Of a stretch of 64,000 nucleotides of DNA, positions 8,802 to 19,210 are shown piece by piece; within the stretch, counting starts at the first letter, position 1; each line of letters starts with the position of its first letter. Both the position numbers and the translations under genes were made by a program. Source of the DNA: Colwellia piezophila ATCC BAA-637 (GTDB lineage Bacteria; Pseudomonadota; Gammaproteobacteria; Enterobacterales; Alteromonadaceae); NCBI RefSeq assembly GCF_000378625.1, contig NZ_KB905167.1, forward strand, positions 246,134 through 310,133, written 5' to 3'. The notes beneath the pieces are model-generated. The model did no database searches, was not told where the DNA came from, and worked only from the letters and a program-made list of their open reading frames with translations.

Positions 8802-11161
8802 TGATTAACTACGCGCCTAAGAACTTTACGCTATCACTTACCGCTATTGCCTTATCAACAGTGCTTTCAACCAGTTTTTTACCACTATCAACCGCTATAG
8901 CTGCAGATGAACATGTTCAATCAAGTGCTAATACCGGTAGCAGCAATGCTGCGAAAAGCCCAGATGGCATGAATAAGAAAATTGATTTTGTTGAACGTAT
9001 ACAAATTATTGGTCATGGTAATAAATTAAGAACTGAAGCCGGTTCTGCCACCCTAATTGGCGAAGCTGAATTAGAAAAATTCAAATTTGATGATATTAAT
9101 CGCATACTTTACAACGTACCAGGCGTTAATATTCGCGAGGAAGACGGTTACGGCTTAAGACCTAACATTGGTTTTCGCGGCGCAACCCCAGAGCGCAGTA
9201 AAAAAATTACCGTGATGGAAGATGGTATTTTAATCGGTCCTGCGCCTTATTCAGCTCCTGCGGCTTATTATTTCCCTATGATGTCAAAAATGACCTCTCT
9301 TGAAGTATTTAAAGGACCTGCAGCAATAAAGTACGGTCCAAATACTGTTGCTGGCGCCTTAAATATGACAACCCGTGCCGTACCTGATGGCCAAGAAGGT
9401 ATGATAGATGTTGCGGCGGGCAGTGATGGTTATAGCAAGGTGCATGGTTATTACGGCACTAAAATTGGCAATCTCGGCGTATTGATTGAAGCCATAAATA
9501 TGCAAGCGGATGGTTTTAAAGAGCTTGATGGTGGTGGCTCTACCCTTTACGGCAAGGGCGATGGTAATACCGGTTTTGATAAAAATGACATCATGGCTAA
9601 GTTTCGTTATGACTTAATAACAGGCAGTATTGAGCATACCTTTGGCTTAAAAATATCTTATGCCGATGAGAAGTCGAATGAAACCTATCTTGGCTTAACC
9701 GACGACGACTTTTATGCCAACCCAGATCGCCGTTATGCTGCCAGTGAATTGGATAACATGGATTGGCAACACGAACAGTTCCAATTTAGCCACTTTATGC
9801 AAACCAATAGTTTTGATATCACTACCCGTATTTATCGCAATAACTTTGAACGTTCATGGTTTAAAATTAATGGTTTTGATAATGGTCCGGACTTACAGGA
9901 TATATTAGCTAACCCATACGATGAAGATCAAGATGGTACAAACGCTCGCTATTACCAAGTATTAACCGGACAGGCCGATAGTAACAACCAAAATGAACAC
10001 ATTATTGTTGGTGATAATGCTCGTGAGTATTACTCCCAAGGTATTCAAACCGAACTGTATTTTGATCAACAGCTCTTTGGCTTAAACCATAAATTCAATG
10101 TCGGTGCTCGTTTTCATCAAGATCAAATTGAGCGAAATCACACTGAAGATAGCTTTAGCATGACCTCAGGTCACTTAGTGGCTGATGGTAGTGAACAAGT
10201 AAAAACAACCACTAACCGTGAAAAAACTGATGCCATCGCTGTTTTCTTTAAAGACACCATTAAATATGGTGCCCTTGATATCACCTTAGGTTTACGTGGT
10301 GAGTTTATTGATTCTACCTATCAAAACCGAGTTGCGGGTAAAGAAGATGATTGGCAAAAGAAAAGCTCTCATATTTGGCTACCGAGTTTAAGTTTGTTTT
10401 ATACGGTCAATGAAAACCTTGGTTTACTCTTTGGTGTGCATGAAGGTTTTATTCCAACTAGCCCGAAAGAAGGCCCTGAAACTGAAATTGAAAATAGCGT
10501 CAACTATGAATTTGGTGGCCGTTTTTATCAGGGAGATCTGCAGGGTGAAGCAATATTTTTCTACAATGATATGAGTAACTTAAAAGAAAGTTGCTCATTT
10601 TCTACCGCATCCTCTTGTGGTGATAGTTTAGACAAAGAGTTTAACGGTGGTGAAGTCGATGTTTACGGTTTAGAGTTTTCGACCAGTTATACTTTTACGC
10701 TCAGTGATACCTTAGATGTACCTATGTCACTGGTTTACACCTATTCAGATTCAGAGTTTAAAAATAGTTTTGTTTCTGGTTTCAGTATGTGGGGCTCAAT
10801 AACTGAGGGTGATAGCTTGCCTTATTTAGCGGAGCATCAATTAACGCTTAATTTAGGTCTTACCGCCGAACAATGGGATATTAACTTGATTGCCCGTTAT
10901 GTCGGTGAAATGCAGGAAGTGTCTGGTAAAGCAACAACACCAGAAGGAGACCCTGTTGAAAAAATATATTTAGAAGGTGCAACAACCGAAGCTTATATAG
11001 TGGTCGATCTGTCGGCCAGTTATTATCTTGGCCAGTACGGTAAAGTGTATATCAAAGCGGATAACATCTTGGATAGCCAAGAGATTGTTAGTCGCAGACC
11101 TTACGGCGCTAGACCAAGTAAACCGCAGATGTTTTTTGTCGGTTATCAATACAGCTTCTAA
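8801..11161 (+). CDS. TonB-dependent outer-membrane receptor, FecA-like
   Basis: A 786-residue receptor: cleavable signal peptide (to about AIAA, residue 35), a plug domain (about 60-200) with NVPGVNIREEDGYGLRPNIG and KGPAAIKYGPNTVAG, then a 22-strand-type beta barrel ending in the outer-membrane signature GYQYSF. VERIQIIG near residue 63 may be the TonB box. The plug most resembles ferric-citrate-type receptors, but the substrate cannot be read from sequence. Its start overlaps the imelysin stop by one base, so the two are probably made together. No TonB/ExbB/ExbD genes lie in this window. Confidence 0.9.
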   Translation: MINYAPKNFTLSLTAIALSTVLSTSFLPLSTAIAADEHVQSSANTGSSNAAKSPDGMNKKIDFVERIQIIGHGNKLRTEAGSATLIGEAELEKFKFDDINRILYNVPGVNIREEDGYGLRPNIGFRGATPERSKKITVMEDGILIGPAPYSAPAAYYFPMMSKMTSLEVFKGPAAIKYGPNTVAGALNMTTRAVPDGQEGMIDVAAGSDGYSKVHGYYGTKIGNLGVLIEAINMQADGFKELDGGGSTLYGKGDGNTGFDKNDIMAKFRYDLITGSIEHTFGLKISYADEKSNETYLGLTDDDFYANPDRRYAASELDNMDWQHEQFQFSHFMQTNSFDITTRIYRNNFERSWFKINGFDNGPDLQDILANPYDEDQDGTNARYYQVLTGQADSNNQNEHIIVGDNAREYYSQGIQTELYFDQQLFGLNHKFNVGARFHQDQIERNHTEDSFSMTSGHLVADGSEQVKTTTNREKTDAIAVFFKDTIKYGALDITLGLRGEFIDSTYQNRVAGKEDDWQKKSSHIWLPSLSLFYTVNENLGLLFGVHEGFIPTSPKEGPETEIENSVNYEFGGRFYQGDLQGEAIFFYNDMSNLKESCSFSTASSCGDSLDKEFNGGEVDVYGLEFSTSYTFTLSDTLDVPMSLVYTYSDSEFKNSFVSGFSMWGSITEGDSLPYLAEHQLTLNLGLTAEQWDINLIARYVGEMQEVSGKATTPEGDPVEKIYLEGATTEAYIVVDLSASYYLGQYGKVYIKADNILDSQEIVSRRPYGARPSKPQMFFVGYQYSF

Positions 11162-11354
11162 TTAAAATCTGCATAATCGGTATAACAGTGGTGCTAAATC
11201 AAGAGAGTTAAAGCTATTTTTATTTAGCACCTTCGCTTAAAATTGATACCTTAGCAGTATTTATTGTTAGTTAAGATGGTATCACTGCTAACATGGAGGT
11301 CGTAATCACAGTAACTATTGCCAAAATTAAATAGCAATATAAAGTGGAGCTCAT

Positions 11355-12305
11355 GTGTTTGATTTTTTATCTGTTAATTTTACCGAGTTAACGCAATACC
11401 TTTTTGATGCGAATAAGCGTATCTTTTGGCTTTACCTTGTTGCAGCGCTGTTACTGGCGATACCCGTTTTTTGGCAAAAATATGCCCGTTTTTCCCTATT
11501 AGCCTTCTTGAAATTTGCTTTACCTAAAAGAGTCTATACTCACCCGTCAGCACGTCACGACTACGCCTTGTTAGTGATTAATAAATTCATTAAGGCGGCG
11601 CTGTTCCCATTGGTTGTCATTACCATGGCCCCCGTTGCCATGGGTGTTTCATCAGCAATAGAATACCTATTCGGTTACCTTGAGCCCATTGCTTTCTCTA
11701 CTACCGCAATCATCGCCATATTTACCGTACTGCTCTTCTTGTTTGATGACTTTACTCGTTTTATTTTGCATTACCTTTTGCACAAAATTCCCGTGTTATG
11801 GGAATTTCATAAAGTACATCATAGCGCTAAAGTATTAACCCCATTTACCATATACCGTAGTCATCCTGTAGAGAGTTTACTGTACGCTTTTAGAATGACG
11901 TTAACGCAAGGTTTTGTCGTTGGACTTTGTTATTACCTCTTTGGTCCGACATTGAAGATGTACGATATTTTAGGGGCGAATGCTTTGGTCTTCTTGTTCA
12001 ACTTCTGTGGCTCAAACTTACGCCACAGCCACATCTGGTTAAGTTGGGGGGATAAGATTGAAAAATACTTTATTAGCCCCGCGCAACATCAAATTCACCA
12101 TAGTGATAACCCAAAACATTTTGATACTAACTTTGGCTCGGCATTAGCGGTATGGGACCGAATATTTTCTTGTCATATTAAGGCATCGCAAGTGGGTAAA
12201 ATAACCTATGGCATTAGTGTTCATCATCAAGGACACAATAGTTTGCTGCAAATCTACTTAGAGCCTTTCAAAAAGGCAGCCATAAGCCTGCTACCTAAAC
12301 GCTAG
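11355..12305 (+). CDS. Sterol desaturase / fatty-acid hydroxylase family membrane protein
   Basis: A 316-residue membrane protein with about four to five hydrophobic segments and the three histidine clusters of the non-haem di-iron family: HYLLH (HX3H), HKVHH (HX2HH) and HQIHH (HX2HH), plus an extra HSH. It should hydroxylate or desaturate a lipid-like substrate; which one is unknown. The start is GTG at 11355 with GTGGAG upstream; the overlapping ATG at 11353 is in another frame. It follows the TonB receptor after 193 bases with no clear terminator, so co-regulation with the iron group is possible. Confidence 0.85.
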   Translation: MFDFLSVNFTELTQYLFDANKRIFWLYLVAALLLAIPVFWQKYARFSLLAFLKFALPKRVYTHPSARHDYALLVINKFIKAALFPLVVITMAPVAMGVSSAIEYLFGYLEPIAFSTTAIIAIFTVLLFLFDDFTRFILHYLLHKIPVLWEFHKVHHSAKVLTPFTIYRSHPVESLLYAFRMTLTQGFVVGLCYYLFGPTLKMYDILGANALVFLFNFCGSNLRHSHIWLSWGDKIEKYFISPAQHQIHHSDNPKHFDTNFGSALAVWDRIFSCHIKASQVGKITYGISVHHQGHNSLLQIYLEPFKKAAISLLPKR

Positions 12306-12491
12306 TATATAAATAGCAGCTTTAGCACCGCACTCACTATTTCCTACTATGCTAGCTATACTCTTAATCAATCAGTTAATTTATTAACTTTATCAAGCCT
12401 AAATACTTACCTGATTAATATGATCAAACGGCATTAAATTCTTTCTGTCTAGGTAATTAGGCGGTACTGGTTAATTGAGGTAAATCACGCT

Positions 12492-14132
12492 ATGGCTAAC
12501 AGTAAAGTGCGAAAAAGCAAAGCGGACAAGAATGTTATTCGCACGCCAGCGGAAAAACTTGAAAAGCCGGGCTTTTTGAAGCGTTTTGCTTTTGTCTTTG
12601 AAAGTCTCTTTATCCTAGCGATAACTGCAGCATTACTCTGGTCTACTTTTATTATTGATGTGCCCGAGCAGATCATTAAGTTTGCGAGTCAACAACAGGA
12701 CTGGCGTTTAGCTGATATTATTACCTTAACCAGTATTTCAGTGTTGGGTTTGTTGGTGTTATTCATTCGCTACAGCGTATATTTACGTAAAAAGATGAAG
12801 CTGCAATTTATTGCCGAAGAAGAAATTAAGCGGCTAGCTTTTTTTGATAATCTGACCAATCTACCTAACCAAGCACTTTGTCATAATCGCTTAGACCATG
12901 CTTTAGCGCGAGCTGCTAGAAATAATACTTCAGTTGCACTGTTGTTTATCGGCATTGATAATTTTAAAGCGGTGAATGATAAGCAAGGTCATGAGGGCGG
13001 TGATAAGTTGTTGCAACAAGTCGCCAAACGTTTATCTAGTGAATTACGCTCGGGAGATACTTTAGCGAGGATTACGGGAGTAGAATTTATAGTCATATTA
13101 GAGACCATCACCCCGCAACAAGACATAAGTATTCTTGCCGATAAACTCTTAGTAAAACTGACTAAATGTTATCGCATTGACATGCAGGAGGTTTATATCA
13201 CCGGGAATTTAGGTGTCGCTATGTATCCAAGTGATGGTGAACACACTAAAGAGCTCATTAAGCATGCCGATACGGCAATGCGTTTTGCTAAAGATAAGGG
13301 CAGGAACAGTTTAGCCTTCTTCTCTAAAGAGCTACAAGAGCAAGTGACTGCTAAGAAAGCAATAGCCGAGCAATTACGCGGTGCCATGGACAGAGATGAA
13401 TTTATTCTTCATTTTCAACCCATTATGGCGAGCCAGTCACATGAGATTATAGCCGTTGAGGCATTACTACGTTGGCATAATGAAGTATTGGGCAATGTGG
13501 CGCCAGATGTCTTCATCCCCATTGCTGAGCAGATCGGCATCATCTCAAAACTCGGTGATTGGGTACTTGTGCAGGCTTGTCAGCAGAATAAAGCGTGGCA
13601 GGAGCAGGGCTACCCAAGCATAGTGATAGCTATTAATATGTCAGTCATGCAACTAGGTATTAAAAACTATGCCGACACGGTAGCAACCACTCTAGAGCAA
13701 ACTCATTTAGCTCCCCAATACCTAGAATTAGAGTTTACTGAAAATACCCTGATGAAAGATGCAAAACAGTCGATTGTACAACTTAGAGAACTGAGTGCTT
13801 TAGGGGTTTCTATCTCGCTGGATGATTTTGGTACCGGATATTCATCTATAAAATATTTGTCTAAGTTTAAACTTAATAAGTTAAAGATTGATGGTAGTTT
13901 CATCAAAAACATCACCACGAATCGCAGCGATATAATGGCTACCCGCGCTATTATTGCCCTAGCCAAACAATTAAAGCTACATATAACGGCAGAGGGCGTA
14001 GAGACAATTGAGCAGAGTGAATTTATGGCGGCTAATCAGGTTGACTCTATGCAGGGCTATTACTTTAGTCGACCGGTGGATGCCAAGGCCTTTGAAAAAT
14101 TATTGCAGCATGAAACGTTGCAGGAAAGGTGA
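12492..14132 (+). CDS. Membrane GGDEF/EAL protein with degenerate cyclase site
   Basis: A 546-residue protein with two N-terminal membrane helices (about 30-55 and 70-95), a GGDEF domain (about 115-275) and an EAL domain (about 295-540). The cyclase signature is TGVEF (195-199) instead of GGDEF, so cyclase activity is probably lost; RSGD upstream keeps the RxxD inhibitory-site pattern. The EAL domain is well preserved: EALLRW (323-328), the ENTLM segment, DDFGTGYSS, LKIDGSFI and AEGVET. It most likely works as a cyclic-di-GMP phosphodiesterase. The ribosome site GAGG precedes the ATG. Confidence 0.9.
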   Translation: MANSKVRKSKADKNVIRTPAEKLEKPGFLKRFAFVFESLFILAITAALLWSTFIIDVPEQIIKFASQQQDWRLADIITLTSISVLGLLVLFIRYSVYLRKKMKLQFIAEEEIKRLAFFDNLTNLPNQALCHNRLDHALARAARNNTSVALLFIGIDNFKAVNDKQGHEGGDKLLQQVAKRLSSELRSGDTLARITGVEFIVILETITPQQDISILADKLLVKLTKCYRIDMQEVYITGNLGVAMYPSDGEHTKELIKHADTAMRFAKDKGRNSLAFFSKELQEQVTAKKAIAEQLRGAMDRDEFILHFQPIMASQSHEIIAVEALLRWHNEVLGNVAPDVFIPIAEQIGIISKLGDWVLVQACQQNKAWQEQGYPSIVIAINMSVMQLGIKNYADTVATTLEQTHLAPQYLELEFTENTLMKDAKQSIVQLRELSALGVSISLDDFGTGYSSIKYLSKFKLNKLKIDGSFIKNITTNRSDIMATRAIIALAKQLKLHITAEGVETIEQSEFMAANQVDSMQGYYFSRPVDAKAFEKLLQHETLQER

Positions 14133-14229
14133 TGAAATATTAGTCTGCTTATGGTGTCTTATGCCACAGTTATCTTTTAAAAGTGGCAGCGTCAATCACC
14201 GTCAATCTTGGGTAATAGATAAATAAACC

Positions 14230-14257
14230 TTGTAAAAAATTACTAGAAGCGTAAAAT
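14230..14257 (+). promoter_or_regulatory. Predicted promoter of the rpsP operon
   Basis: TTGTAA (14230-14235) and TAAAAT (14252-14257) are separated by 16 bases and followed by a GC-rich start region (ACGCGAGC), as is common at ribosomal-protein promoters. The leader to rpsP would be about 70 bases. Confidence 0.55.
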
Positions 14258-14335
14258 ACGCGAGCTTTTCTGTCGCTTGTCGACGGGAAGTGTCTGGAAA
14301 ATCCGTTTTAACACTTAACATATATAGAGGACGAT

Positions 14336-14581
14336 ATGGTTACCATTCGTTTAGCTCGTGGCGGCGCTAAAAAGCGTCCATTCTATCAGGTTGTTGTTGC
14401 AGATAGCCGTAACTCTCGCGATGGTCGTTTCATCGAGAAAGTTGGTTTCTTCAACCCAACAGCACAAGGTCAAGCTGAAAAATTACGCTTAGATCTAGAC
14501 CGTATTACCCATTGGGTAGGTCAAGGTGCGACAGTATCTGATCGTGTGGCTAAGTTAGTTAAAGACGCAACTGCGGCTTAA
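14336..14581 (+). CDS. rpsP: Ribosomal protein bS16
   Basis: An 81-residue protein of usual length, opening [20 protein letters not shown] and containing [19 protein letters not shown], both typical of bS16 of the small subunit. It has a strong ribosome site (GAGGACGAT before ATG). It is the first gene of rpsP-rimM-trmD-rplS, with 27 bases to rimM. Confidence 0.98.
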   Translation: MVTIRLARGGAKKRPFYQVVVADSRNSRDGRFIEKVGFFNPTAQGQAEKLRLDLDRITHWVGQGATVSDRVAKLVKDATAA

Positions 14582-14608
14582 TTACTTAGTAGGTAGAAGG
14601 AGAATTTT

Positions 14609-15136
14609 GTGAGTAAAGAACAACAAATAACCTTGGGTAAAGTAGGCGCTGTTTATGGCATCAAGGGTTGGTTGAAAGTTCATTCATTCACTGATGAAAC
14701 TGATGCCATACTTGACTATTTCCCTTGGTCATTAAAATTAGGGAACAATACAAAAACAGTTGAAATAACTGATTGGCGCAAGCATAACAAAGGCCTAATT
14801 GTGAAAGTGGCGGGTATTGATGACAGAGACGAAGCGCAAGCATTAGTCGGCTCAGAAATACAAACCAGTGAAGCAGCGTTACCAGAATTATCGCAAGATG
14901 ATTTTTACTGGCGCGATTTAATAGGCATGTCTGTTGTGACTACCCAAGGTTACGACCTGGGTGTAGTTTCAGACATGATGGAAACTGGCGCTAATGATGT
15001 ATTGGTTGTGAAAGCTAACTTAAATGATGGTTTTAGTAAAAAAGAACGGTTAATTCCTTATCTTTTTGAACAAGTTGTTGAATCTGTTAGCATTGAAAAT
15101 AAACAAATTTGTGTTGACTGGGATCCGGGTTTTTAA
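14609..15136 (+). CDS. rimM: 16S rRNA processing protein RimM
   Basis: A 175-residue assembly factor for the 30S head domain that acts with ribosomal protein uS19. The N-terminal RimM barrel contains LGKVGAVYGIKGWLKVHSFT, and the PRC-barrel C-terminus contains YWRDLIGMSV and LIPYLFEQVV. It starts with GTG after AAGGAGAA. Three bases separate its stop from an in-frame GTG of the trmD frame. Confidence 0.96.
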   Translation: MSKEQQITLGKVGAVYGIKGWLKVHSFTDETDAILDYFPWSLKLGNNTKTVEITDWRKHNKGLIVKVAGIDDRDEAQALVGSEIQTSEAALPELSQDDFYWRDLIGMSVVTTQGYDLGVVSDMMETGANDVLVVKANLNDGFSKKERLIPYLFEQVVESVSIENKQICVDWDPGF

Positions 15137-15175
15137 CTTGTGACTAGCACTACCTCTATTAAAGAGAAAAACAAA

Positions 15176-15946
15176 ATGTGGATTGGGGTTATAAGCCTTT
15201 TTCCCGAAATGTTTAATGCTATCACGGAGTACGGGGTAACCGGCCGAGCGATTCGTAATGGGTTAATTGAATTTCAGCAATGGAATCCAAGAGACTTTAC
15301 CCATGATAAGCATCGTACCGTTGATGATCGTCCTTATGGCGGTGGTCCGGGCATGTTAATGATGGTGCAACCATTACGTGATGCTATAGCTGAAGCGCGT
15401 AAAGCGGCAGAAGCTGATGGCGGCAAAGCTAAAGTTATCTATTTGTCTCCGCAAGGACGAAAGCTTGATCAACAGGGCGTACGTGAATTAGCACAACATA
15501 GCCGACTAGTATTTATTGCTGGCCGTTATGAAGGCATAGACGAGCGATTAATCGCGTCAGATATTGACGAGGAATGGTCGGTTGGCGATTACATTTTAAG
15601 TGGTGGTGAACTCCCTGCGATGAGTGTGATTGATGCTGTAGCACGCTTAGTGCCAGGCGTTTTAGGACATAAAGAATCAGCAGAGCAGGACTCCTTCTCT
15701 AACGGTTTATTAGACTGTCCTCATTACACCAGGCCAGAAGTAATGACTACTCCTCACGGAGAAGAAATGTCAGTACCGAAAGTGTTGCTTAGTGGTAATC
15801 ATGAACATATACGCTTATGGCGACAAGAGCAATCTTTGCTAAGAACGTGGACTAGAAGACCAGAACTATTAACTAACCTAGCTCTGACAGCTGAGCAGGA
15901 AAAAGCACTCGCTTTAATTAAAAAACAAGCGAAGCAAACCACTTAG
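15176..15946 (+). CDS. trmD: tRNA (guanine-N1-)-methyltransferase TrmD
   Basis: A 256-residue SPOUT-family enzyme that makes m1G37 in tRNAs using S-adenosylmethionine and prevents +1 frameshifting. Key parts are [27 protein letters not shown], the knot segment with [10 protein letters not shown] and [11 protein letters not shown], and the C-terminal RNA-binding domain. The ATG at 15176 gives the canonical MWIG start; an in-frame GTG at 15140 would add 12 unconserved residues. AGAG precedes the chosen start. Confidence 0.96.
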   Translation: MWIGVISLFPEMFNAITEYGVTGRAIRNGLIEFQQWNPRDFTHDKHRTVDDRPYGGGPGMLMMVQPLRDAIAEARKAAEADGGKAKVIYLSPQGRKLDQQGVRELAQHSRLVFIAGRYEGIDERLIASDIDEEWSVGDYILSGGELPAMSVIDAVARLVPGVLGHKESAEQDSFSNGLLDCPHYTRPEVMTTPHGEEMSVPKVLLSGNHEHIRLWRQEQSLLRTWTRRPELLTNLALTAEQEKALALIKKQAKQTT

Positions 15947-15972
15947 ACTGTGCAAACTAGGAAGAAGGTATT

Positions 15973-16326
15973 ATGAGTAAAATTCTTGATATGCTCGAAC
16001 AAGAGCAATTAAAAACTGATCTACCAGCATTCGCTCCAGGCGATACTGTTGTAGTTCAAGTAAAAGTAACAGAAGGTGAAAAATCACGTCTTCAAGCATT
16101 TGAAGGTGTTATTCTTGCTGTTAAAAACCGTGGCTTACATTCTGCTTTCACTGTTCGTAAAATTTCGAACGGTGTTGGTGTAGAACGTGTATTCCAGACA
16201 CATAGCCCGATTGTTGACTCAATTGAAGTGAAACGTCGCGGTGACGTACGTCAAGCTAAACTTTACTACTTGCGCGAGCTATCTGGCCGTAAAGCACGTA
16301 TCAAAGAAAAATTGGCTAAGAAATAG
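15973..16326 (+). CDS. rplS: Ribosomal protein bL19
   Basis: A 117-residue large-subunit protein at the 30S-50S interface. Typical segments are [40 protein letters not shown] and [30 protein letters not shown] precedes the ATG. It is the last gene of the operon and is followed by a strong terminator. Confidence 0.98.
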   Translation: MSKILDMLEQEQLKTDLPAFAPGDTVVVQVKVTEGEKSRLQAFEGVILAVKNRGLHSAFTVRKISNGVGVERVFQTHSPIVDSIEVKRRGDVRQAKLYYLRELSGRKARIKEKLAKK

Positions 16327-16365
16327 AAATATTTTTTGTACAATTTTCTGTAAAGAAAGTTTGAT

Positions 16366-16400
16366 AAAAAGCCTGAATAAGCAATTATTCAGGCTTTTTT
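16366..16400 (+). terminator. Terminator of the rpsP-rplS operon
   Basis: GCCTGAATAA (16371-16380) and TTATTCAGGC (16385-16394) pair perfectly around GCAA, with an A-run before and a T-run after. It may also serve the opposite strand. Confidence 0.95.
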
Positions 16401-16517
16401 GTTTTTGTCGCTAAGGTAAAAGCAACGATTAGATAAATGATATAAAGCCCAAATACATTCAAAAATATGTATGGCTTAGTTTTTCTTCAGCAAATGTCCG
16501 ATTAAGTTAACGTGCTA

Positions 16518-17255
16518 TTAAGTTAATGTTCTGTTAAATAACTCAACGGACATACCATATACTCTTAGTGCAAGCTGAGGATCGTAGCGCTCACCTTCAT
16601 CACGCATAAACGCATGTGAAGCATTAAATTCATGCCATGCGAATACATTACCCGAGGCAAGTAAATTCTGGTGAATTAACATACGGCCTTCATCTGGAAT
16701 ATGTGGATCTTGCTTACCCCAAACCATCATTAATTCGGCTTTAATGTCCTTAGTACGTGTGAGCGTGTCGTTACCCTCGTTACTGGGTAAATCGCCGGAA
16801 TGAATATCAGTGGCATACAGACAAGCCGCGGCTGATATATGCTCATTTAGTGCGGCGCGATAAGCTAAGTGACCGCCAATACAAACCCCCATAGAGCCTA
16901 TTTTACCGGTACAATAATCTTGTTGTTGAATGAAATCCACTAACGCTTGGGTATCGCTATCGTGATGCTCTAACGATTTAGCCCACTTATCTTGGTTACC
17001 TTTATCTTTACCGGCATCGTCATAACCTAATACGGTGCCTATCGGATTTAATTCATGGAACACTTCAGGTACTAGCACTACAAAACCGTGGCCAGCCATG
17101 AGTGCTGCAGTTCTAGCTATGGGCGCTGTTTGTTGAAAAATTTCTGAGTAAAAAATAACAGTGGGGAATTTACCTTGCGCTTTTGGCCGATAAACATAGG
17201 TACGCATAATGCCGGTTGGCGTTTCAATATCACAGCTGTGTTGTTGAATGATCAT
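16518..17255 (-). CDS. Dienelactone hydrolase family protein
   Basis: A 245-residue alpha/beta hydrolase. The nucleophile elbow GVCIGG carries a cysteine, as in dienelactone hydrolases, with an Asp in WGKQDPHIPD and a His in NASHAFMRDE completing a Cys-Asp-His triad. No signal peptide is visible, so it is cytoplasmic. Substrate unknown; true carboxymethylenebutenolidase activity should not be assumed because no ring-cleavage genes are nearby. The ATG at 17255 is preceded by AGGATT at a long spacing. Confidence 0.88.
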   Translation of the reverse strand: MIIQQHSCDIETPTGIMRTYVYRPKAQGKFPTVIFYSEIFQQTAPIARTAALMAGHGFVVLVPEVFHELNPIGTVLGYDDAGKDKGNQDKWAKSLEHHDSDTQALVDFIQQQDYCTGKIGSMGVCIGGHLAYRAALNEHISAAACLYATDIHSGDLPSNEGNDTLTRTKDIKAELMMVWGKQDPHIPDEGRMLIHQNLLASGNVFAWHEFNASHAFMRDEGERYDPQLALRVYGMSVELFNRTLT

Positions 17256-17674
17256 GATTAATAAAAAATCCTGGTGAAAATTAAGGCGGTATGGTGCTAG
17301 TCCACGTTTTGAATAGTATGAAAATAGCGTTATTAGGTACTTTTGTATATAGGCAGTAAACCGTTAACGTAAATAACCTGAGCTCTGGATAATAAATATT
17401 ACACAACAAAGCTATTTTAACCGCTATCAGCGTTATTTCTCCTACCAATAGCCAGCTATTGGGTATGTAAAAATGCCTTGATAACGACTAAACTAACATC
17501 GTTGTGTATAACGTGTAATTTACTATATAAATTTCATAGTGTTATAACATTCATTAACCAGAGTTCAGGTTAAATAAGCTTTAGCAGGGTGAATTTTTCT
17601 AGAGCTTAGCTATATTTTCGGTATAATAAATGAGCGTTATGTTAACGTTATGAAAAAAGTATTAAGGATATATG
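17256..17674. other. Intergenic region upstream of arfA
   Basis: This stretch separates two divergent genes and holds no clear gene. It contains a short palindrome, TACCAATAGC-ca-GCTATTGGGTA (17443-17465), and TATAAT at 17622-17627, which may be the arfA -10 element. Confidence 0.45.
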
Positions 17675-17878
17675 ATGAGTAAAAATATCAAGCCAATGGC
17701 GAAAGCTGGCAATAATGAAACAGAGTTGGGTCGAGGAATAATTAAAGGGAATTTTTTAGCCGCATTGGTTACCTCAAAGGTATATAAAATGCAGGTGGTT
17801 AAAGCGAAAAAAGGTAAAGGCTCCTATCAGCGTAGAGCTAAAAACGTCAGGGGAGAGTCTTATTTAATGGCGGCTTAG
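17675..17878 (+). CDS. arfA: Alternative ribosome-rescue factor ArfA
   Basis: A 67-residue basic protein. The segment KKGKGSYQRRAKN matches the ArfA core KGKGSYxRK. ArfA recruits RF2 to ribosomes stalled without a stop codon, as a backup to tmRNA. The N-terminal half (about residues 1-40) differs from the enterobacterial protein, but the location of the core near the C-terminus fits. ATG 17675 is preferred because AAGGA lies six bases upstream; ATG 17672 is an alternative. The end of the gene is inside a long hairpin, which is the known mode of ArfA control (see the hairpin entry). Confidence 0.85.
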   Translation: MSKNIKPMAKAGNNETELGRGIIKGNFLAALVTSKVYKMQVVKAKKGKGSYQRRAKNVRGESYLMAA

Positions 17879-17914
17879 CAAGTAGTTGCTAGCCCTTATT
17901 AAATAAGACTTTTC
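17852..17914 (+). promoter_or_regulatory. Hairpin across the arfA stop codon (nonstop control / terminator)
   Basis: AGTCTTATTTAAT (17856-17868) pairs perfectly with ATTAAATAAGACT (17898-17910), and TAGCAA (17876-17881) pairs with TTGCTA (17886-17891) above it. The arfA stop TAG is inside the upper stem. A T-rich tract follows. In E. coli, RNase III cleavage or termination at such a hairpin removes the stop codon, so arfA mRNA is normally nonstop and its product is tagged by tmRNA and destroyed. The same arrangement is visible here. Confidence 0.8.
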
Positions 17915-17963
17915 TTTTAACGATTTACTACTCTAGGGTTATTTTAAGCTTTGAAAGCTTTGT

Positions 17964-18950
<987 letters not shown>

Positions 18951-19136
18951 CTATCCGGGTAGCAAGTTAAGCCAATAGAAAAGTGCAGCTTAATTGTTAA
19001 AGTTTTTAACTACCTAGCTTGTATTGTTAGCATTTAGCGGAGTATTACTAGGTTACTAACTATCAGTCTAATAGACTTGCTCAATGCTTTGAGTCACTCG
19101 TAGAAACCCTTGTTGTTGCCGAGACTTAAATACTCA

Positions 19137-19152
19137 CTGTACTTAAATACAG
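19137..19152 (+). promoter_or_regulatory. LexA (SOS) box upstream of alkC
   Basis: CTGTACTTAAATACAG fits the gammaproteobacterial SOS box CTGT-N8-ACAG exactly, with an AT-rich core. It is flanked by CA before and TTG after, and lies 58 bases upstream of the ATG of the AlkC-type gene, a normal operator distance. This predicts LexA repression and induction by DNA damage. Confidence 0.7.
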
Positions 19153-19210
19153 TTGTATTGCAGTATATAACTATTACTCATCGAAAAAATAGAGTGTCTG
19201 ACGAATAACC

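Noticed and set aside
14008..14226. Open frame overlapping the end of the GGDEF/EAL gene
   Set aside because: It is in another frame of a well-supported gene, has no ribosome site and no recognisable family.
17256..17600. tRNA-like or riboswitch-like fold upstream of arfA
   Set aside because: Only a short palindrome is visible; no cloverleaf, T-loop or known riboswitch core could be traced.
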